Below the pieces are notes generated by a model. The model saw only the letters and a list, made by a program, of their open reading frames with translations, was not told where the DNA came from and did not search any database. A stretch of 64,000 nt of DNA from Nocardia wallacei. Its GTDB lineage: Bacteria; Actinomycetota; Actinomycetes; Mycobacteriales; Mycobacteriaceae. The translations under genes and the position numbers were made by a program. The stretch's first letter is position 1. Every line of letters begins with the position of its first letter. The DNA lies in contig NZ_AP023396.1 in assembly GCF_014466955.1 (NCBI RefSeq), forward strand, positions 124,001 to 188,000, written 5' to 3'. Positions 20,205-30,940 of the stretch are shown one piece after another.

Positions 20205-21266
20205 ATGACAGAAGCCGCCACCACGGCGAGCCGCACACCGGCCGCCACGGCGAGCCGTGCATCGGCTGCCGCCGAGGTGACTGCGCTGGGTACGCCGCCG
20301 CGTAAGTTCCGGTTCGCGGCCGCCGGCGAGGGCAACCAGCAGGAGGGCGGGGCGCGTAAGTTCGTCAAACTGGCGCAGCAGGCCGAGGAGTACGGCTACG
20401 ACTCGTTCGCGGTGCCCGACCACCTGGGCCCGCAGGTCGGCCCGATCGCGGCGCTGGGCGCGCTGGCGGTGGCCACCGAGCGGATCCGCATCGGAACCTC
20501 GGTGCTGGCCAACGGCTTCCGGCATCCGGTGGTGCTGGCCAAGGACGCCGCGACCATCGACGTGCTGTCCAAGGGCCGGCTCGAACTGGGCGTGGGCGCG
20601 GGCTGGATCAAGAGCGAGTTCGAGGCCGCCGGCATCCCCTACGAGTCGCCCGGCGTGCGACTGGAGAGGCTGGACGAGACGCTGACCATCCTCGACGTGC
20701 TGTTACGCGGTCAGGAATGTCACTTCGAGGGCAAGCACTACCAGGTGCGCGGCATCAAGGGCACCCCGCGTCCGCGCCAGGGCCCGCGCCCGCCGCTGGT
20801 GACCGGTGGCGGCGGCCCGAAGATGCTGCGGCTGGCCGCCAAGCACGCCGACATCATCTCGGTGGTGCCGCGGACCACCAAGGAAGGCAAGGGCCTGCTG
20901 TCGGGCATCACCCTCGACAAGACCATCGAGAAGGTGAATCTGATCAAGCAGGCGGCCGGCGACCGGTTCGCCGATATCGAACTGAACTGGACCATCACCG
21001 CCGTGGTGATCACCGACGACCGCGAACGCACGGCGGAAATGGCATTGTCCGCGATCGACAAGGGCCTGCACCCGGACCTCGAAGTGGACGTACAGCTCTC
21101 GGTCGAAGACATACTCACATCGCCCTATGTGGCGATCGGCACATTCGAGGAGATAGCGGAGCAGATTCGTAACGTGCGCAAACTCACCTCGATGTCTTAT
21201 GTCGGAGTGTTTCCGACCCAGATGGATGCCTTCGCGCCGGTGATCCCGTTACTGCGGGAGGCGTGA
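20205..21266 (+). CDS. LLM-class F420-dependent oxidoreductase (TIGR03621-type)
   Basis: A 353-residue luciferase-like monooxygenase-fold protein. The blocks QAEEYGYDSFAVPDH, RIRIGTSVLANGFRHPVVLAKDAATIDVLSKGR and ELGVGAGW are typical of F420-dependent members, close to the MSMEG_2516 type. Substrate unknown. ATG 20205 has AGGAG 10 nt upstream; ATG 20196 would sit on that ribosome site, so it is rejected. The first 35 residues are Ala/Thr-rich and probably disordered. It stands between culp6 and fadD32, a position without a counterpart in M. tuberculosis. Confidence 0.88.
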   Translation: MTEAATTASRTPAATASRASAAAEVTALGTPPRKFRFAAAGEGNQQEGGARKFVKLAQQAEEYGYDSFAVPDHLGPQVGPIAALGALAVATERIRIGTSVLANGFRHPVVLAKDAATIDVLSKGRLELGVGAGWIKSEFEAAGIPYESPGVRLERLDETLTILDVLLRGQECHFEGKHYQVRGIKGTPRPRQGPRPPLVTGGGGPKMLRLAAKHADIISVVPRTTKEGKGLLSGITLDKTIEKVNLIKQAAGDRFADIELNWTITAVVITDDRERTAEMALSAIDKGLHPDLEVDVQLSVEDILTSPYVAIGTFEEIAEQIRNVRKLTSMSYVGVFPTQMDAFAPVIPLLREA

Positions 21267-21286
21267 CCGAGTCGTGTTCAGTCGCA

Positions 21287-21309
21287 GCAGGGACCGCGCC
21301 GGGTCCTGC
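21287..21309 (+). terminator. Possible bulged hairpin terminator
   Basis: GCAG-G-GACC pairs with GGTC-CTGC with one bulged G, 20 bp after the oxidoreductase stop. It is weak compared with the other hairpins here. Confidence 0.35.
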
Positions 21310-21486
21310 TCTGTAACATGTCCCTGGTTTGAGTACATCTAGCCGATAGGTGGTCACCGCGCAGACCGCCGGAAAAGCTGCAGGCATGCTCTTGCACCAC
21401 AGAGCGCCCGCGGGCGTAAGAGAGTCGGGGCCTCACAGGTAACAGCGGCCATGATGCCGTGCTGCGTGTGCCTCGGAGGAGAAGGA

Positions 21487-23409
21487 ATGACGGACGAGAC
21501 TTTCGACGACTACCTGGACGAATCCGGGAATATCAGCATTCCCGAGGGACGCACCCTGGTCGATTACGTCGAGAAGCACACCCGCAACGACGCGAACACG
21601 CTTGCCTATCGCTACATCGACTACTCCCGTGAGCGCGACGGCGAGTACCAGGACCTGACCTGGAAGGAATTCGGCATCCGGCTGCGTGCGGTCGCCGCGC
21701 GCCTGCAGCAGGTCACCCAGCCCGGTGACCGGGTCGCGATCCTGGCGCCGCAGGGGCTGGACTACGTGGTGTCGTTCTTCGCCGCCATCTACGCCGGCAC
21801 CATCGCGGTCCCGCTGTTCGATCCGGACGAGCCCGGCCACACCGATCGGCTGCACGCGGTACTCGGCGACTGCAAGCCCTCGGCCATCCTCACGGCGAGC
21901 TCCTCCGCCGCGGGTGTGCGCCAGTTCTTCCGCCCGCTGCCGGCCGCGCAGCGCCCGCGCGTCATCGCCGTGGACGCGGTGCCCGATTCGCTCGGTGAGG
22001 CCTGGACCTATCCCGACATCACCGTCGACAACATCGCCTACCTGCAGTACACGTCGGGATCCACGCGTACCCCGGCCGGTGTCGAGATCACCCACCGCGC
22101 GGTGGGCACCAACCTGCTGCAGATGATCAACGCCATCAACCTGGACTGGAATTCGCGCGGCGTGACCTGGCTGCCGCTGTTCCACGACATGGGTCTGCTG
22201 TGCGTGATCCTGCCCGCGATCGGCGGCAAGTTCATCACGATCATGTCGCCCAGCGCCTTCGTCCGGCGGCCGGGCCGCTGGATCAAGGAGCTGGCCGCGG
22301 TCTCCGACGGCGCCGGAACCTTCGCCGCCGCACCGAATTTCGCCTTCGAGCACGCGGCCGCCCGCGGTCTGCCCAAGAACGGTGAGACGCTGGACCTGTC
22401 CAATGTCATCGGCCTGATCAACGGCAGCGAGCCGGTGACCACCTCCTCGATGAAGAAGTTCAACGAGGCGTTCGCCCCCTACGGCCTGCCGAAGACGGCC
22501 ATCAAGCCCTGCTACGGCATGGCCGAGGCGACGCTGTTCGTCTCCGCGACCCGGGCCGAGGACGAGGCCAAGGTCATCTACGTGGACCGCGACGAGCTCA
22601 ACGCCGGCCGGATCGTGAAGGTCGAACAGGGCGCGCCCAACGCCATCGCCCAGGTCAGCTGCGGGTACGTGGCGCTGTCGCAGTGGGCGGCCATCGTCGA
22701 CCCGGAGTCCGTCGACGATCCCGCCGGTCCGCGCGAGCAGCCCGAGGGCCAGGTCGGCGAGATCTGGTTGCACGGCAACAACATCGGCATCGGGTACTGG
22801 GGCCGCGACGAGGAGACCCGCAAGACCTTCAAGAACCTGCTGCCCAACCGCCTGCCCGAGGGCAGCAAGGCCGAGGGCACCCCGGCCGACGCGATCTGGA
22901 TGCGCACCGGCGACTACGGCGTCTACATCGATGGCGAGCTGTACATCACCGGCCGGGTGAAGGACCTGGTGATCGTCGACGGCCGCAACCACTACCCGCA
23001 GGATCTGGAGTACTCGGCGCAGGAGGCCAGCAAGTTGCTGCGCCCCGGCTTCGTGGCGGCGTTCTCGGTACCCGCCAACCAGCTCCCGGCCGAGGTGTTC
23101 GAGGCCGACAGCCATTCGGGCATCAAGTACGACGCCGACGATGCCTCCGAGCAGCTGGTGGTCGTCGCCGAACGCGGCCCGGGCGCGCACAAGGCCGATC
23201 CGGCGCCGATCGCCGACGCGGTGCGCGCGGCGATCTCGCAGCGGCACGGTGTCACCGTGCGCGACGTCCTGCTGGTGCCGGCGGGTTCGATCCCACGCAC
23301 CTCCAGCGGCAAGATCGCCCGCCGCGCCTGCCGGGCCGCCTATCTGGAGGGCACGCTGCGGGGCGGCTACACGCAGCAGGCCTTCCCGGACGCCCCCGAG
23401 GAAGAGTGA
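21487..23409 (+). CDS. fadD32: Long-chain fatty-acyl-AMP ligase FadD32
   Basis: Activates the meromycolic chain as acyl-AMP and loads it onto Pks13. ATG 21487 directly follows GGAGGAGAAGG, the best ribosome site in the region. The 640-residue product (family about 630) has the adenylate-forming signatures: [16 protein letters not shown] near residue 190, PLFHDMGLL near 232, CYGMAEATL near 343, the [18 protein letters not shown] hinge region and the C-terminal [11 protein letters not shown] segment. It lacks CoA-ligase behaviour by family (FAAL). Followed after 75 bp by pks13 and then accD4, the standard condensation operon. Confidence 0.97.
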   Translation: MTDETFDDYLDESGNISIPEGRTLVDYVEKHTRNDANTLAYRYIDYSRERDGEYQDLTWKEFGIRLRAVAARLQQVTQPGDRVAILAPQGLDYVVSFFAAIYAGTIAVPLFDPDEPGHTDRLHAVLGDCKPSAILTASSSAAGVRQFFRPLPAAQRPRVIAVDAVPDSLGEAWTYPDITVDNIAYLQYTSGSTRTPAGVEITHRAVGTNLLQMINAINLDWNSRGVTWLPLFHDMGLLCVILPAIGGKFITIMSPSAFVRRPGRWIKELAAVSDGAGTFAAAPNFAFEHAAARGLPKNGETLDLSNVIGLINGSEPVTTSSMKKFNEAFAPYGLPKTAIKPCYGMAEATLFVSATRAEDEAKVIYVDRDELNAGRIVKVEQGAPNAIAQVSCGYVALSQWAAIVDPESVDDPAGPREQPEGQVGEIWLHGNNIGIGYWGRDEETRKTFKNLLPNRLPEGSKAEGTPADAIWMRTGDYGVYIDGELYITGRVKDLVIVDGRNHYPQDLEYSAQEASKLLRPGFVAAFSVPANQLPAEVFEADSHSGIKYDADDASEQLVVVAERGPGAHKADPAPIADAVRAAISQRHGVTVRDVLLVPAGSIPRTSSGKIARRACRAAYLEGTLRGGYTQQAFPDAPEEE

Positions 23410-23484
23410 GCGACATCCGTCCTTGCGATACTGGCTGTCGATCCCTGCCCACCCGACAACCCACCCAGGTAGCTTGAGGAATTG

Positions 23485-26400
23485 ATGGCTGACAACGAGG
23501 GCACCCAGACGACCGACGCCGTTTCGCCCGACAGCGATGCGGTCACCGACGACACCGCGGCCGCCGCACCGGCCACCGAGATGTCGGTGGCCGAGCTGCG
23601 AGAGTGGTTGCGGCGCTGGGTCGCCGACGCCACCGGCCAGCCGATCGAGCAGATCACGGTGGACCGGCCGATGGAGGAGTTCGGGCTGGCCTCGCGCGAC
23701 GCTCTCGCCCTCGGTGGCGACATCGAGGACCTCACCGGGGTGATGCTGAGCGCCACGGTCGTGTACCAGCATCCGACCATCGCCTCGCTGGCGGAGGTCA
23801 TCGCCGCCGGCGGCGTGCCCGAGGAGCCCGCGGAATCGACCGACGATTCCTTCTATACCGCCGGATATCGGCCGGGCGAGGCGCACGACATCGCCATCGT
23901 GGGCCTGTCGACCCGGTTGCCGGGCGCGGGCAGCACGCCGGAGTCGACGTGGGAGTTCCTGATCAACCGCGGGGACGGGATCCGGGAGCTGCCGGAGGGC
24001 CGGTGGTCGGAGTTCACCGCCGAGCCGCAGATGGCGGAGGCTGTCGAGCAGGCGATGACCCGGGGTGGCTATCTCGATCAGGAGGTGGTGAAGGGCTTCG
24101 ACGCGGAGTTCTTCGCGATGTCGCCGATCGAGGTCGAGCGCGTCGACCCGCAGCAGCGCCTGATGATGGAGCTGACCTGGGAAGCCTTGGAGCACGCGCG
24201 AATTCCCGCCAGCGAGCTGAAGGGGCAGCCGGTCGGCGTGTTCATCGGTTCGTCCGGGAACGACTTCATGTTCCTGGCCGCGATGGCGGCGGGCGCACCG
24301 GTCGACGCGAACACCCCGGCGACGGCCGCAGCCTATGGGATCACCGGCAGCGTCTCCTCCATCATCCCCAACCGGGTGTCCTACTTCTACGACTTCCGCG
24401 GTCCGTCGGTCTCGGTCGACTCCGCGTGCTCGTCGACCCTGGTCGCGGTGCACGAGGCGGTGCAGGCGCTGCGCAGCGGTGATGCCGACGTGGCGCTCGC
24501 CGGTGGCGTGAACATGATCCTGGCCCCGTTCGCGACCCTCGGCTTCGACGGCGCCGGTGCGGTGGCCAAGGACGGCCACATCAAGGCGTTCTCCGCCGAC
24601 GCCGACGGCATGGTCCGCTCCGAGGGCGGCGGCATGGTGGTGCTCAAGCGCCTGGCCGACGCCGAGCGCGACGGGGATCGAATCCTGGCCGTGGTCAAGG
24701 GTTCCGCGGTCAACAACGACGGCCGCTCCAACGGTCTGCTGGCGCCGAATCCGGACGCCCAGGCCGAGGTGCTGCGCCGGGCCTACCGCGACGCCGGGAT
24801 CGCGCCGTCGTCGGTCGACTACGTCGAGGCGCACGGCACCGGCACGCTGCTCGGCGACCCGATCGAGGCCGACGCGCTGGCCCGGGTGGTCGGGCGCGGC
24901 CGCGCCGACGACAAGCCCGCGCTGCTCGGGTCGGCCAAGACCAACTTCGGCCATCTGGAGTCGGGCGCCGGGGCGGCCAGCCTGGCCAAGATCGTCATGT
25001 CCTTGCAGCACAACGTGATTCCGCCGAACATCGGATTCGCCGGGCCCAACCCGTACATCCCGTTCGAGCAGGCGCACCTGAAGGTCGTCGACGAGCCGAC
25101 CGAATTCCCGCGCTACAGCGGGCGGGCCACCGTCGGCGTCTCCGGCTTCGGCTTCGGCGGCACCAACGCGCACGTGGTGATCCAGGAATACGTGCCCGCC
25201 GCCGCGGCGGCTCCCGCGCCGGTCGGCGATCTGGACCACGAGGCCACCGACATCCTCGCCGACGCCGAGGCCATCCTCGCCGGAACCGACTCCGCCGCAG
25301 TGGCTTCCGGTGCGGACGAGACCGACGCGCCGGAGGTGGCGCCCGCCGAGCCCGCGGTCGCGGAGTGGACCGAGGCGCGCACCGAACCGCTGCCGGTGAT
25401 CCTGCCGGTGTCGGCCTATCTGCCCTCCCGCCGCCGCCGCGCCGCTGCCGACCTGGCCGACTGGCTGGAATCCGAAGCGGGACAGGCGACTCCGCTCGAG
25501 GACGTGGCGCGGGCGCTGGCCAAGCGCAACCACGGCCGCTCGCGCGGGGTCGTGCTGGCCAAGACCCACGACGAGGCCGTCGCCGGGCTGCGCGCCATCG
25601 CCGAGGGCAAACCGGGGCAGGGCGTGTTCACCGCGGACGCCCCCGCCGCCAAGGGCGCCATGTGGGTGCTGTCCGGGTTCGGGTCGCACCACCGCAAGAT
25701 GGGCAAGCAGCTCTACCTGGAGAACTCGATCTTCGCCCGCGCCGTCGACGAGGTCGACGAGCTGGTGCAGGACGAGGCGGGCTACTCGGTCAAGGAGATG
25801 ATCCTCGACGACGCCCAGGACTGGGACGTCGGCACGTCGCAGGTCGGCGTGTTCGCCATTCAGCTCGGGCTGGCCGCGCTGCTGCGCGCGCACGGCGCCG
25901 AACCCGAAGGCGTGGTGGGACATTCGCAGGGCGAGGCCGCGGGGTCCTACATCTCGGGCGGCATGAACCTCGAGGACGCCGTGCGGGTGATCTGCGCGCG
26001 GTCGCGGCTGATGGGCGAGGGCGAGCAGATGCTCACCGAGGCCGACGTCCGCAATATGGCGCTGGTCGAATACAGCGCCGAGGACATCGAGAAGGTGCTG
26101 GCCGACTACCCGGATCTCGAGGTCGCGGTGTACGCCGCGCCCACCAACACCGTGATCGGCGGCCCGCCCGACCAGGTGCAGGCCGTCGTGGCGCGGGCCG
26201 AATCCGAGGGCAAGTTCGCCCGGGTGCTGCAGACTCGCGGTGCCGGGCACACCTCGCAGATGGATCCGCTGCTGGGCGAGCTGGCGGCCGAGCTGGCCGG
26301 TATCGAACCCACCAGGCTGACCGCCGACCTGTACTCGACCGTGCACAAGGCCACCGTCTACCGCGCGGGCTCGGACCCGGTGCACGATGTGGACTACTGG

Positions 26401-28944
26401 GTCACCAATATGCGGCACCCGGTGTATTTCACCAACGCCGTGCGGCAGGCCGTCGACACCGGCATCACCACCTACCTGGAGCTGGCGCCGAATTCCGTCG
26501 CGCTGATGCAGGTTCTGGGCACCACCTTCGCGGCCGGGGTGCACAACGCGGCGCTCATCCCCACGCTCAAGCGCAAGGAGGACGAGGCCGCGGGCATCAT
26601 CTCGGCGCTGGCGCAGCTGTACGTGCAGGGGCATCGGGTCGACCTGTCGTCGCTGCTGCCCGCCGGGGAGTTCGCCGACATTCCGCGAACGGCGTTCCTG
26701 CGCAAGGAGTATTGGCCGACGGTCACCATCGCCTCGGGTGCGGGGACCGGGCGGGTGCCGGGTTCGCACGTCGCGCTGCCGGACGGGCGGCACGCCTGGG
26801 AGGTGTCGGCGGCCGCCGTCACCGACCTGTCCGGGCTGGTGAGTTCGGCTGCGGCGCAAGTGCTTTCGGACGTGGCGGTCGGGGCGACCGTCGCGCATTC
26901 GCCGCTGCCCGCGTCCGGAAAGCTGACCACGACCCTCACCCCGCACCTCGGCGGCGCCTCGGTGCAGGTGCACGGTGAGCAGGACGGTGCGTTCCGCCTG
27001 CTGTTCGAGGCCGTGGTCACGGGGGTGGCGCGCACGCCCGCCGGTCGTCCCGGCACGTCCCCCTCGGACGGTTCCGGCACGTCTTTCGGCGCGTCCCCGT
27101 CCGGTACACCCGGTGCCTCCCCTTCCGGTACACCCGGTGCCTCCCCTTCCGGTACACCGGACGCGTCCCCTTCCGGTACACCGGGTGCGTCCCCGTCCGG
27201 TACACCCGGCGCCTCCCCGTCTGATTTCCCCGGCACGTCTTCCGCCGGGGAGGCCGATCTCGTGGTCACCGAGACCATCGGCGAGAAGTGGGATCCCAGC
27301 GGCACCCAGACCGTGGAGCAGCGGCTGGCGGTCATCGTCGCCGAATCCATGGGTTATGCCGTGGAGGATCTGCCGATGGAGATCCCGCTGATGGAGCTGG
27401 GCCTGGACTCGCTGATGGCCATGCGCATCAAGAACCGGGTCGAGTACGAGTTCGACATCCCGCAGCTGCAGGTGTCGGCCGTGCGCGACGCCAGCCTCAA
27501 CGAGGTCGCCAAGGTGCTCCGCTACGCCATCGAGCACCGCGACGAGGTCGCCGCCATCGCCGAAAAGCAAGCGGCCGAGGGTGGTTCGCTGGCCGTCGAC
27601 GACAACTTCGTCGCCGCCGCGCGGGCGGCCATGGAGTCCGGCGGAGACCCGACGGCGGTCGTGCAGGACAAGCTCGCCGAGAGCACGGCCGGAAAGCCCG
27701 CTCCCACCACCGAATCAACCACCCCTGCCGACCAGGACACCCCCGCAACGGAATCCGCGGCGGCAACGGTTGCACGGGACGCCGCCGCAACGAAGTCCGC
27801 GACAGGCGGACAGGCACCCGTGCAGGCGGCGCTGTTCGGCGACGGCGCTTCGAAGTCCGCCGAGGAGAACGTGCCGCCGCGCGATGCCGCCGAGCGGCTG
27901 ACCTACGCGACCTGGGCCACCATCACCGGCAAGTCGCCCGGCGGCGTCTTCGACACGCTGCCGATCCTGGACCAGGACACCGCCGAGAAGCTGGCCGCGC
28001 GGCTGTCCGAGCGGGTCGGCGCGGAGATCGACGTCGAGGACGTGCTCGACTGCGAGTCCATCGAGCAGCTCGCCGACGTCGTGCGGCGGCACCAGGACAA
28101 CGCGGGTGATGTCGACGGCTTCGTGCGGACCTTGCGCGGGCGGACCGAGGGCTCGAATGCCGTACCGGTCTTCGTGTTCCATCCCTCGGGCGGCAACACG
28201 CTGGTCTACGAGCCGCTGCTGAAGCGCCTGCCCGCCGACACCCCGATGTACGGCTTCGAGCGCGTCGAGGGTTCGATGGAAGAGCGTGCGCGCCAGTACA
28301 TTCCGAAGATCCGCGAACTGCAGCCCGGCGGGCCGTACGTCTTCTACGGCTGGTCGCTGGGAGCCGTCTTCTCGCTGCAGGTCGCGCAGCTGATGCGGGC
28401 CGAGGGCGACGACGTCCGGCTGGTGGGGCTGATCGATCTGGCGTTGCCCGTGGAGTCCGAGGACACCAGCCCCGAGGGGCGGCGGGCGCGCGTCGAGCGC
28501 TTCCAGGAGTTCGCGAAGAAGACCTACGGCATCGAGGGCGAACTGGACGACGACATGCTGCGGGAGCTGGCGGACGCGTCCGACGCGGAGCAGTACAAGA
28601 TCATCACCGATCTGCTGAAGTTCGCGGACGTGAAGATCCCCGGCGGCGTGATCGAACATCAGCGCACGTCCTGGCTCGACAGCCGGGAGCTCGAGAAGGC
28701 GCAGCCGTCGCACTACGACGGGGACGTGGTGCTCTATCTGGCCGACCGCTACCACGACGGCATGATCGAGCTCGAGCCCCGCTTCGCCGACCGGCAGCCC
28801 AATGGTGGCTGGGACGAGTACCTCCCGGCACTGGAAATCATCCACATCCCGGGTGATCATCTCCAGATCATCGACGAGCCGCGCATCGCCACCATCGGTG
28901 CCGACCTGACGCAGAAATTGGCTGCGATCGCGAAAGGAATCTAG
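23485..28944 (+). CDS. pks13: Mycolate condensing polyketide synthase Pks13
   Basis: Condenses the meromycolyl chain with carboxylated fatty acid and releases the product onto trehalose. ATG 23485 follows GAGGA; length 1819 (family about 1730). Domains in order: N-terminal carrier domain with S70 (FGLASRDAL), ketosynthase with C315 (DSACSST), acyltransferase with S814 (GHSQGE), second carrier domain with S1309 ([10 protein letters not shown]), and thioesterase with S1624 (GWSLGAVF) and H1792 (GDHLQIID). No reductive domains, as expected. Residues about 1205-1252, between AT and the second carrier domain, are an eight-residue repeat (PSGTPGAS) not expected in the family. The stop TAG shares its last base with the accD4 GTG. 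Confidence 0.97.
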   Translation: MADNEGTQTTDAVSPDSDAVTDDTAAAAPATEMSVAELREWLRRWVADATGQPIEQITVDRPMEEFGLASRDALALGGDIEDLTGVMLSATVVYQHPTIASLAEVIAAGGVPEEPAESTDDSFYTAGYRPGEAHDIAIVGLSTRLPGAGSTPESTWEFLINRGDGIRELPEGRWSEFTAEPQMAEAVEQAMTRGGYLDQEVVKGFDAEFFAMSPIEVERVDPQQRLMMELTWEALEHARIPASELKGQPVGVFIGSSGNDFMFLAAMAAGAPVDANTPATAAAYGITGSVSSIIPNRVSYFYDFRGPSVSVDSACSSTLVAVHEAVQALRSGDADVALAGGVNMILAPFATLGFDGAGAVAKDGHIKAFSADADGMVRSEGGGMVVLKRLADAERDGDRILAVVKGSAVNNDGRSNGLLAPNPDAQAEVLRRAYRDAGIAPSSVDYVEAHGTGTLLGDPIEADALARVVGRGRADDKPALLGSAKTNFGHLESGAGAASLAKIVMSLQHNVIPPNIGFAGPNPYIPFEQAHLKVVDEPTEFPRYSGRATVGVSGFGFGGTNAHVVIQEYVPAAAAAPAPVGDLDHEATDILADAEAILAGTDSAAVASGADETDAPEVAPAEPAVAEWTEARTEPLPVILPVSAYLPSRRRRAAADLADWLESEAGQATPLEDVARALAKRNHGRSRGVVLAKTHDEAVAGLRAIAEGKPGQGVFTADAPAAKGAMWVLSGFGSHHRKMGKQLYLENSIFARAVDEVDELVQDEAGYSVKEMILDDAQDWDVGTSQVGVFAIQLGLAALLRAHGAEPEGVVGHSQGEAAGSYISGGMNLEDAVRVICARSRLMGEGEQMLTEADVRNMALVEYSAEDIEKVLADYPDLEVAVYAAPTNTVIGGPPDQVQAVVARAESEGKFARVLQTRGAGHTSQMDPLLGELAAELAGIEPTRLTADLYSTVHKATVYRAGSDPVHDVDYWVTNMRHPVYFTNAVRQAVDTGITTYLELAPNSVALMQVLGTTFAAGVHNAALIPTLKRKEDEAAGIISALAQLYVQGHRVDLSSLLPAGEFADIPRTAFLRKEYWPTVTIASGAGTGRVPGSHVALPDGRHAWEVSAAAVTDLSGLVSSAAAQVLSDVAVGATVAHSPLPASGKLTTTLTPHLGGASVQVHGEQDGAFRLLFEAVVTGVARTPAGRPGTSPSDGSGTSFGASPSGTPGASPSGTPGASPSGTPDASPSGTPGASPSGTPGASPSDFPGTSSAGEADLVVTETIGEKWDPSGTQTVEQRLAVIVAESMGYAVEDLPMEIPLMELGLDSLMAMRIKNRVEYEFDIPQLQVSAVRDASLNEVAKVLRYAIEHRDEVAAIAEKQAAEGGSLAVDDNFVAAARAAMESGGDPTAVVQDKLAESTAGKPAPTTESTTPADQDTPATESAAATVARDAAATKSATGGQAPVQAALFGDGASKSAEENVPPRDAAERLTYATWATITGKSPGGVFDTLPILDQDTAEKLAARLSERVGAEIDVEDVLDCESIEQLADVVRRHQDNAGDVDGFVRTLRGRTEGSNAVPVFVFHPSGGNTLVYEPLLKRLPADTPMYGFERVEGSMEERARQYIPKIRELQPGGPYVFYGWSLGAVFSLQVAQLMRAEGDDVRLVGLIDLALPVESEDTSPEGRRARVERFQEFAKKTYGIEGELDDDMLRELADASDAEQYKIITDLLKFADVKIPGGVIEHQRTSWLDSRELEKAQPSHYDGDVVLYLADRYHDGMIELEPRFADRQPNGGWDEYLPALEIIHIPGDHLQIIDEPRIATIGADLTQKLAAIAKGI
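27097..27240 (+). repeat. 24 bp tandem repeat inside pks13 linker
   Basis: Five in-frame 24 bp units (27097-27216), each encoding PSGTPGAS or the variant PSGTPDAS, plus a degenerate sixth unit to 27240. Related degenerate codons precede the array. The copies differ mainly at third positions. Confidence 0.9.
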
Positions 28945-30488
28945 TGAGTACGACCGCCGAGAAGCTTGCCGACCTGCGGAAGAAGCTCGAGCTCGCGCAG
29001 GAGCCGGCAGGTGAGGCGGGGGTGGCCAAGCGGGCGCGCAAGGGTATCCCGAGCGCGCGCGACCGGATCAACATGCTGCTCGATCCGGGCACCTTCGTGG
29101 AAATCGGTGCGCTGGTTCGCAATCCGAGCATCAAGGACGCGCTGTACGGCGACGGCGTGGTCATCGGGCACGGTCTCGTCGAGGGCCGCCCGGTGGCGGT
29201 GTTCTCGCACGACCAGACCGTGTACGGCGGTTCGGTCGGGGAGATGTTCGGCCGCAAGGTCTGCACGATCATGGAGTTCGCGGCCAAGGTGGGTTGCCCC
29301 GTGGTCGGCATCCAGGATTCCGGCGGCGCGCGCGTGCAGGAGGCGGTCAGCTCGCTGGCCTGGTACGCCAATATCGCGCTGAAGGTGGAGCCGCTGTCGG
29401 GCATGGTGCCGCAGATCTCGCTGATCCTGGGCAGCTGCGCGGGTGGTGCGGTGTATCAGCCGATCAACACCGACGTCGTGGTCGCCACCGAAGAGGCGTA
29501 CATGTTCGTCACCGGGCCGAAGGTGATCCGCGAGGTCACCGGCGAGGACGTGAGCCTCGAGGAACTCGGCGGCGCGCGCAGCCAGGCCGAATACGGCAAT
29601 ATCCACCACGTCGCCAAGGACGAGAAGGCGGCCTTCGACTGGGTGCGGCAGTACCTGGGCTACATGCCGACCAGCTGCCAGGAGGAGCCGCCGGTGGTGA
29701 ATCCGGGCCTGGAGCCCGAGATCACCGAGACCGACCTGGAACTGAACTCGATCGTGCCGGACTCCGACAACGCCGGTTACGACATGCACGACATCCTGCT
29801 GCGCATCTTCGACGACGGGGAATTCCACGAGGTCGGCGCGCAGGCGGGCCTGAACGTCATCACCGGGTTCGCCCGGGTGGACGGGCGCTCGGTCGGCGTG
29901 GTCGCCAATCAGCCGATGGTCTCCGCCGGCGCGCTGGATGCCCGCGCGTCGGACAAGGCATCGCATTTCGTGCGGCTGTGCGACGCGTTCGAGATTCCGC
30001 TGGTGCTCGTGGTGGATACGCCCGGCTTCCTGCCCGGCGTGGAACAGGAGAAGATCGGCGTCATCAAGCGCGGCGGGCGGTTCCTGTTCGCGTTCGTGGA
30101 GGCGTCGGTGCCGAAGGTAACCGTGGTGATCCGCAAGGCCTACGGCGGTGGGTACGCGGTGATGGGATCCAAGCAGCTCGGCGCGGACGTCAACCTGGCG
30201 TGGCCGACCGCCCGCATCGCGGTGATGGGCGCCGAGAGCGCGGTCAGCCTGATCGGGCGCAAGCAGATCGAGGCCGCGCCGGAGGAGCAGCGCGAGGCCG
30301 TCCGGCAGCAGATGATCGACTTCTACAACGCCACCATGGCCAATCCGTGGGTCGCGGCCGAGCGCGGCTTCATCGACGCGGTCATCGAACCGGCCACCAC
30401 CCGCCTGGAAATCCGCCGCGCCCTGCATCTGCTGCGGGACAAGAAGCTGCAGCGCAACCCGCGTAAACACCACTTGCTCCCGCTGTAG
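28944..30488 (+). CDS. accD4: Acyl-CoA carboxylase carboxyltransferase subunit AccD4
   Basis: Carboxyltransferase beta subunit that, with a biotinylated alpha subunit encoded elsewhere, carboxylates the long-chain acyl-CoA used by Pks13. The 514-residue product has the crotonase-fold halves and both oxyanion regions: [14 protein letters not shown] and [12 protein letters not shown] in the N-half, and [12 protein letters not shown] with the [19 protein letters not shown] block in the C-half. GTG 28944 overlaps the pks13 stop by one base, so the two are translationally coupled. Confidence 0.95.
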   Translation: MSTTAEKLADLRKKLELAQEPAGEAGVAKRARKGIPSARDRINMLLDPGTFVEIGALVRNPSIKDALYGDGVVIGHGLVEGRPVAVFSHDQTVYGGSVGEMFGRKVCTIMEFAAKVGCPVVGIQDSGGARVQEAVSSLAWYANIALKVEPLSGMVPQISLILGSCAGGAVYQPINTDVVVATEEAYMFVTGPKVIREVTGEDVSLEELGGARSQAEYGNIHHVAKDEKAAFDWVRQYLGYMPTSCQEEPPVVNPGLEPEITETDLELNSIVPDSDNAGYDMHDILLRIFDDGEFHEVGAQAGLNVITGFARVDGRSVGVVANQPMVSAGALDARASDKASHFVRLCDAFEIPLVLVVDTPGFLPGVEQEKIGVIKRGGRFLFAFVEASVPKVTVVIRKAYGGGYAVMGSKQLGADVNLAWPTARIAVMGAESAVSLIGRKQIEAAPEEQREAVRQQMIDFYNATMANPWVAAERGFIDAVIEPATTRLEIRRALHLLRDKKLQRNPRKHHLLPL

Positions 30489-30561
30489 ACGGCCACCGCC
30501 GCGCAGCACCCGTGCCGCCTCCGGGGACTCCCGCGGGGGCCCCGGTGACGGTTACCGTTGT

Positions 30562-30583
30562 CCCGGCGCGCGCACACGCCGGG
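30562..30583 (+). terminator. Hairpin downstream of accD4
   Basis: CCCGGCG (30562-30568) pairs with CGCCGGG (30577-30583) around an 8 nt loop, 73 bp after the accD4 stop. It probably ends the fadD32-pks13-accD4 transcript, though there is no T-run. Confidence 0.45.
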
Positions 30584-30588
30584 CGCGG

Positions 30589-30602
30589 CCTGTCCGGACA
30601 GG
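30589..30602. promoter_or_regulatory. Perfect palindrome CCTGTCCGGACAGG
   Basis: A 14 bp perfect dyad, 85 bp upstream of the DUF5988 gene. It has the size and symmetry of a dimeric-repressor operator. The binding protein is unknown. Confidence 0.4.
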
Positions 30603-30686
30603 TGAAATCCGGTGGAACGGCAGGTGGACGGGGTGTCTTTTGCGGAATCACCCGGTGAATCCCGCCCGGTATGAGAGCCTTCAGCT

Positions 30687-30887
30687 ATGGGTACCTCACC
30701 GAAGGCCGTACTGCAGGGTGGACCGGCCGACCTGCCGCAACGGATCGTCCCGATCACCCCACCGGGCATCGAACTGCGCATCCAGTTCAAGGGCGGCTAC
30801 GAGCGCTTCAAGGTAACCCCACGCTGGGAAGACACCACCGAAGGCAGCCTCCCGGTCTACGAATGGACCGGCCGCCAGGAAAGGTGA
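30687..30887 (+). CDS. DUF5988-type small protein
   Basis: A 66-residue soluble protein. The core AVLQGGPADLPQRIVPI, followed by FKGGYERFKVT and a terminal VYEWTGRQER, matches my memory of the small actinobacterial DUF5988 family, often found near secondary-metabolite genes. ATG 30687 has no strong ribosome site. It is convergent with the emb gene, separated by a bidirectional hairpin. Function unknown. Confidence 0.65.
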   Translation: MGTSPKAVLQGGPADLPQRIVPITPPGIELRIQFKGGYERFKVTPRWEDTTEGSLPVYEWTGRQER

Positions 30888-30892
30888 CGCGA

Positions 30893-30927
30893 AGGGCGGG
30901 CCGCGCAGTCTTTGCGCCGCCCGCCCT
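30893..30927. terminator. Bidirectional terminator between DUF5988 gene and emb
   Basis: AGGGCGGGC (30893-30901) pairs with GCCCGCCCT (30919-30927), extended inward by GCGC/GCGC across a single mismatch, with a 7 nt loop. It lies in the 53 bp between two convergent stop codons and can serve both strands. Confidence 0.8.
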
Positions 30928-30940
30928 GGGACCCGTTCGA

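Noticed and set aside
27097..27240. CRISPR array
   Set aside because: The units are adjacent, have no unique spacers, stay in frame and encode a linker of Pks13.
21433..27570. Minus-strand open frame of about 2045 codons antisense to fadD32 and pks13
   Set aside because: Composition is Arg/Gly/His/Val-rich with no domain signature; it mirrors high-GC codon bias of the well-supported plus-strand genes.
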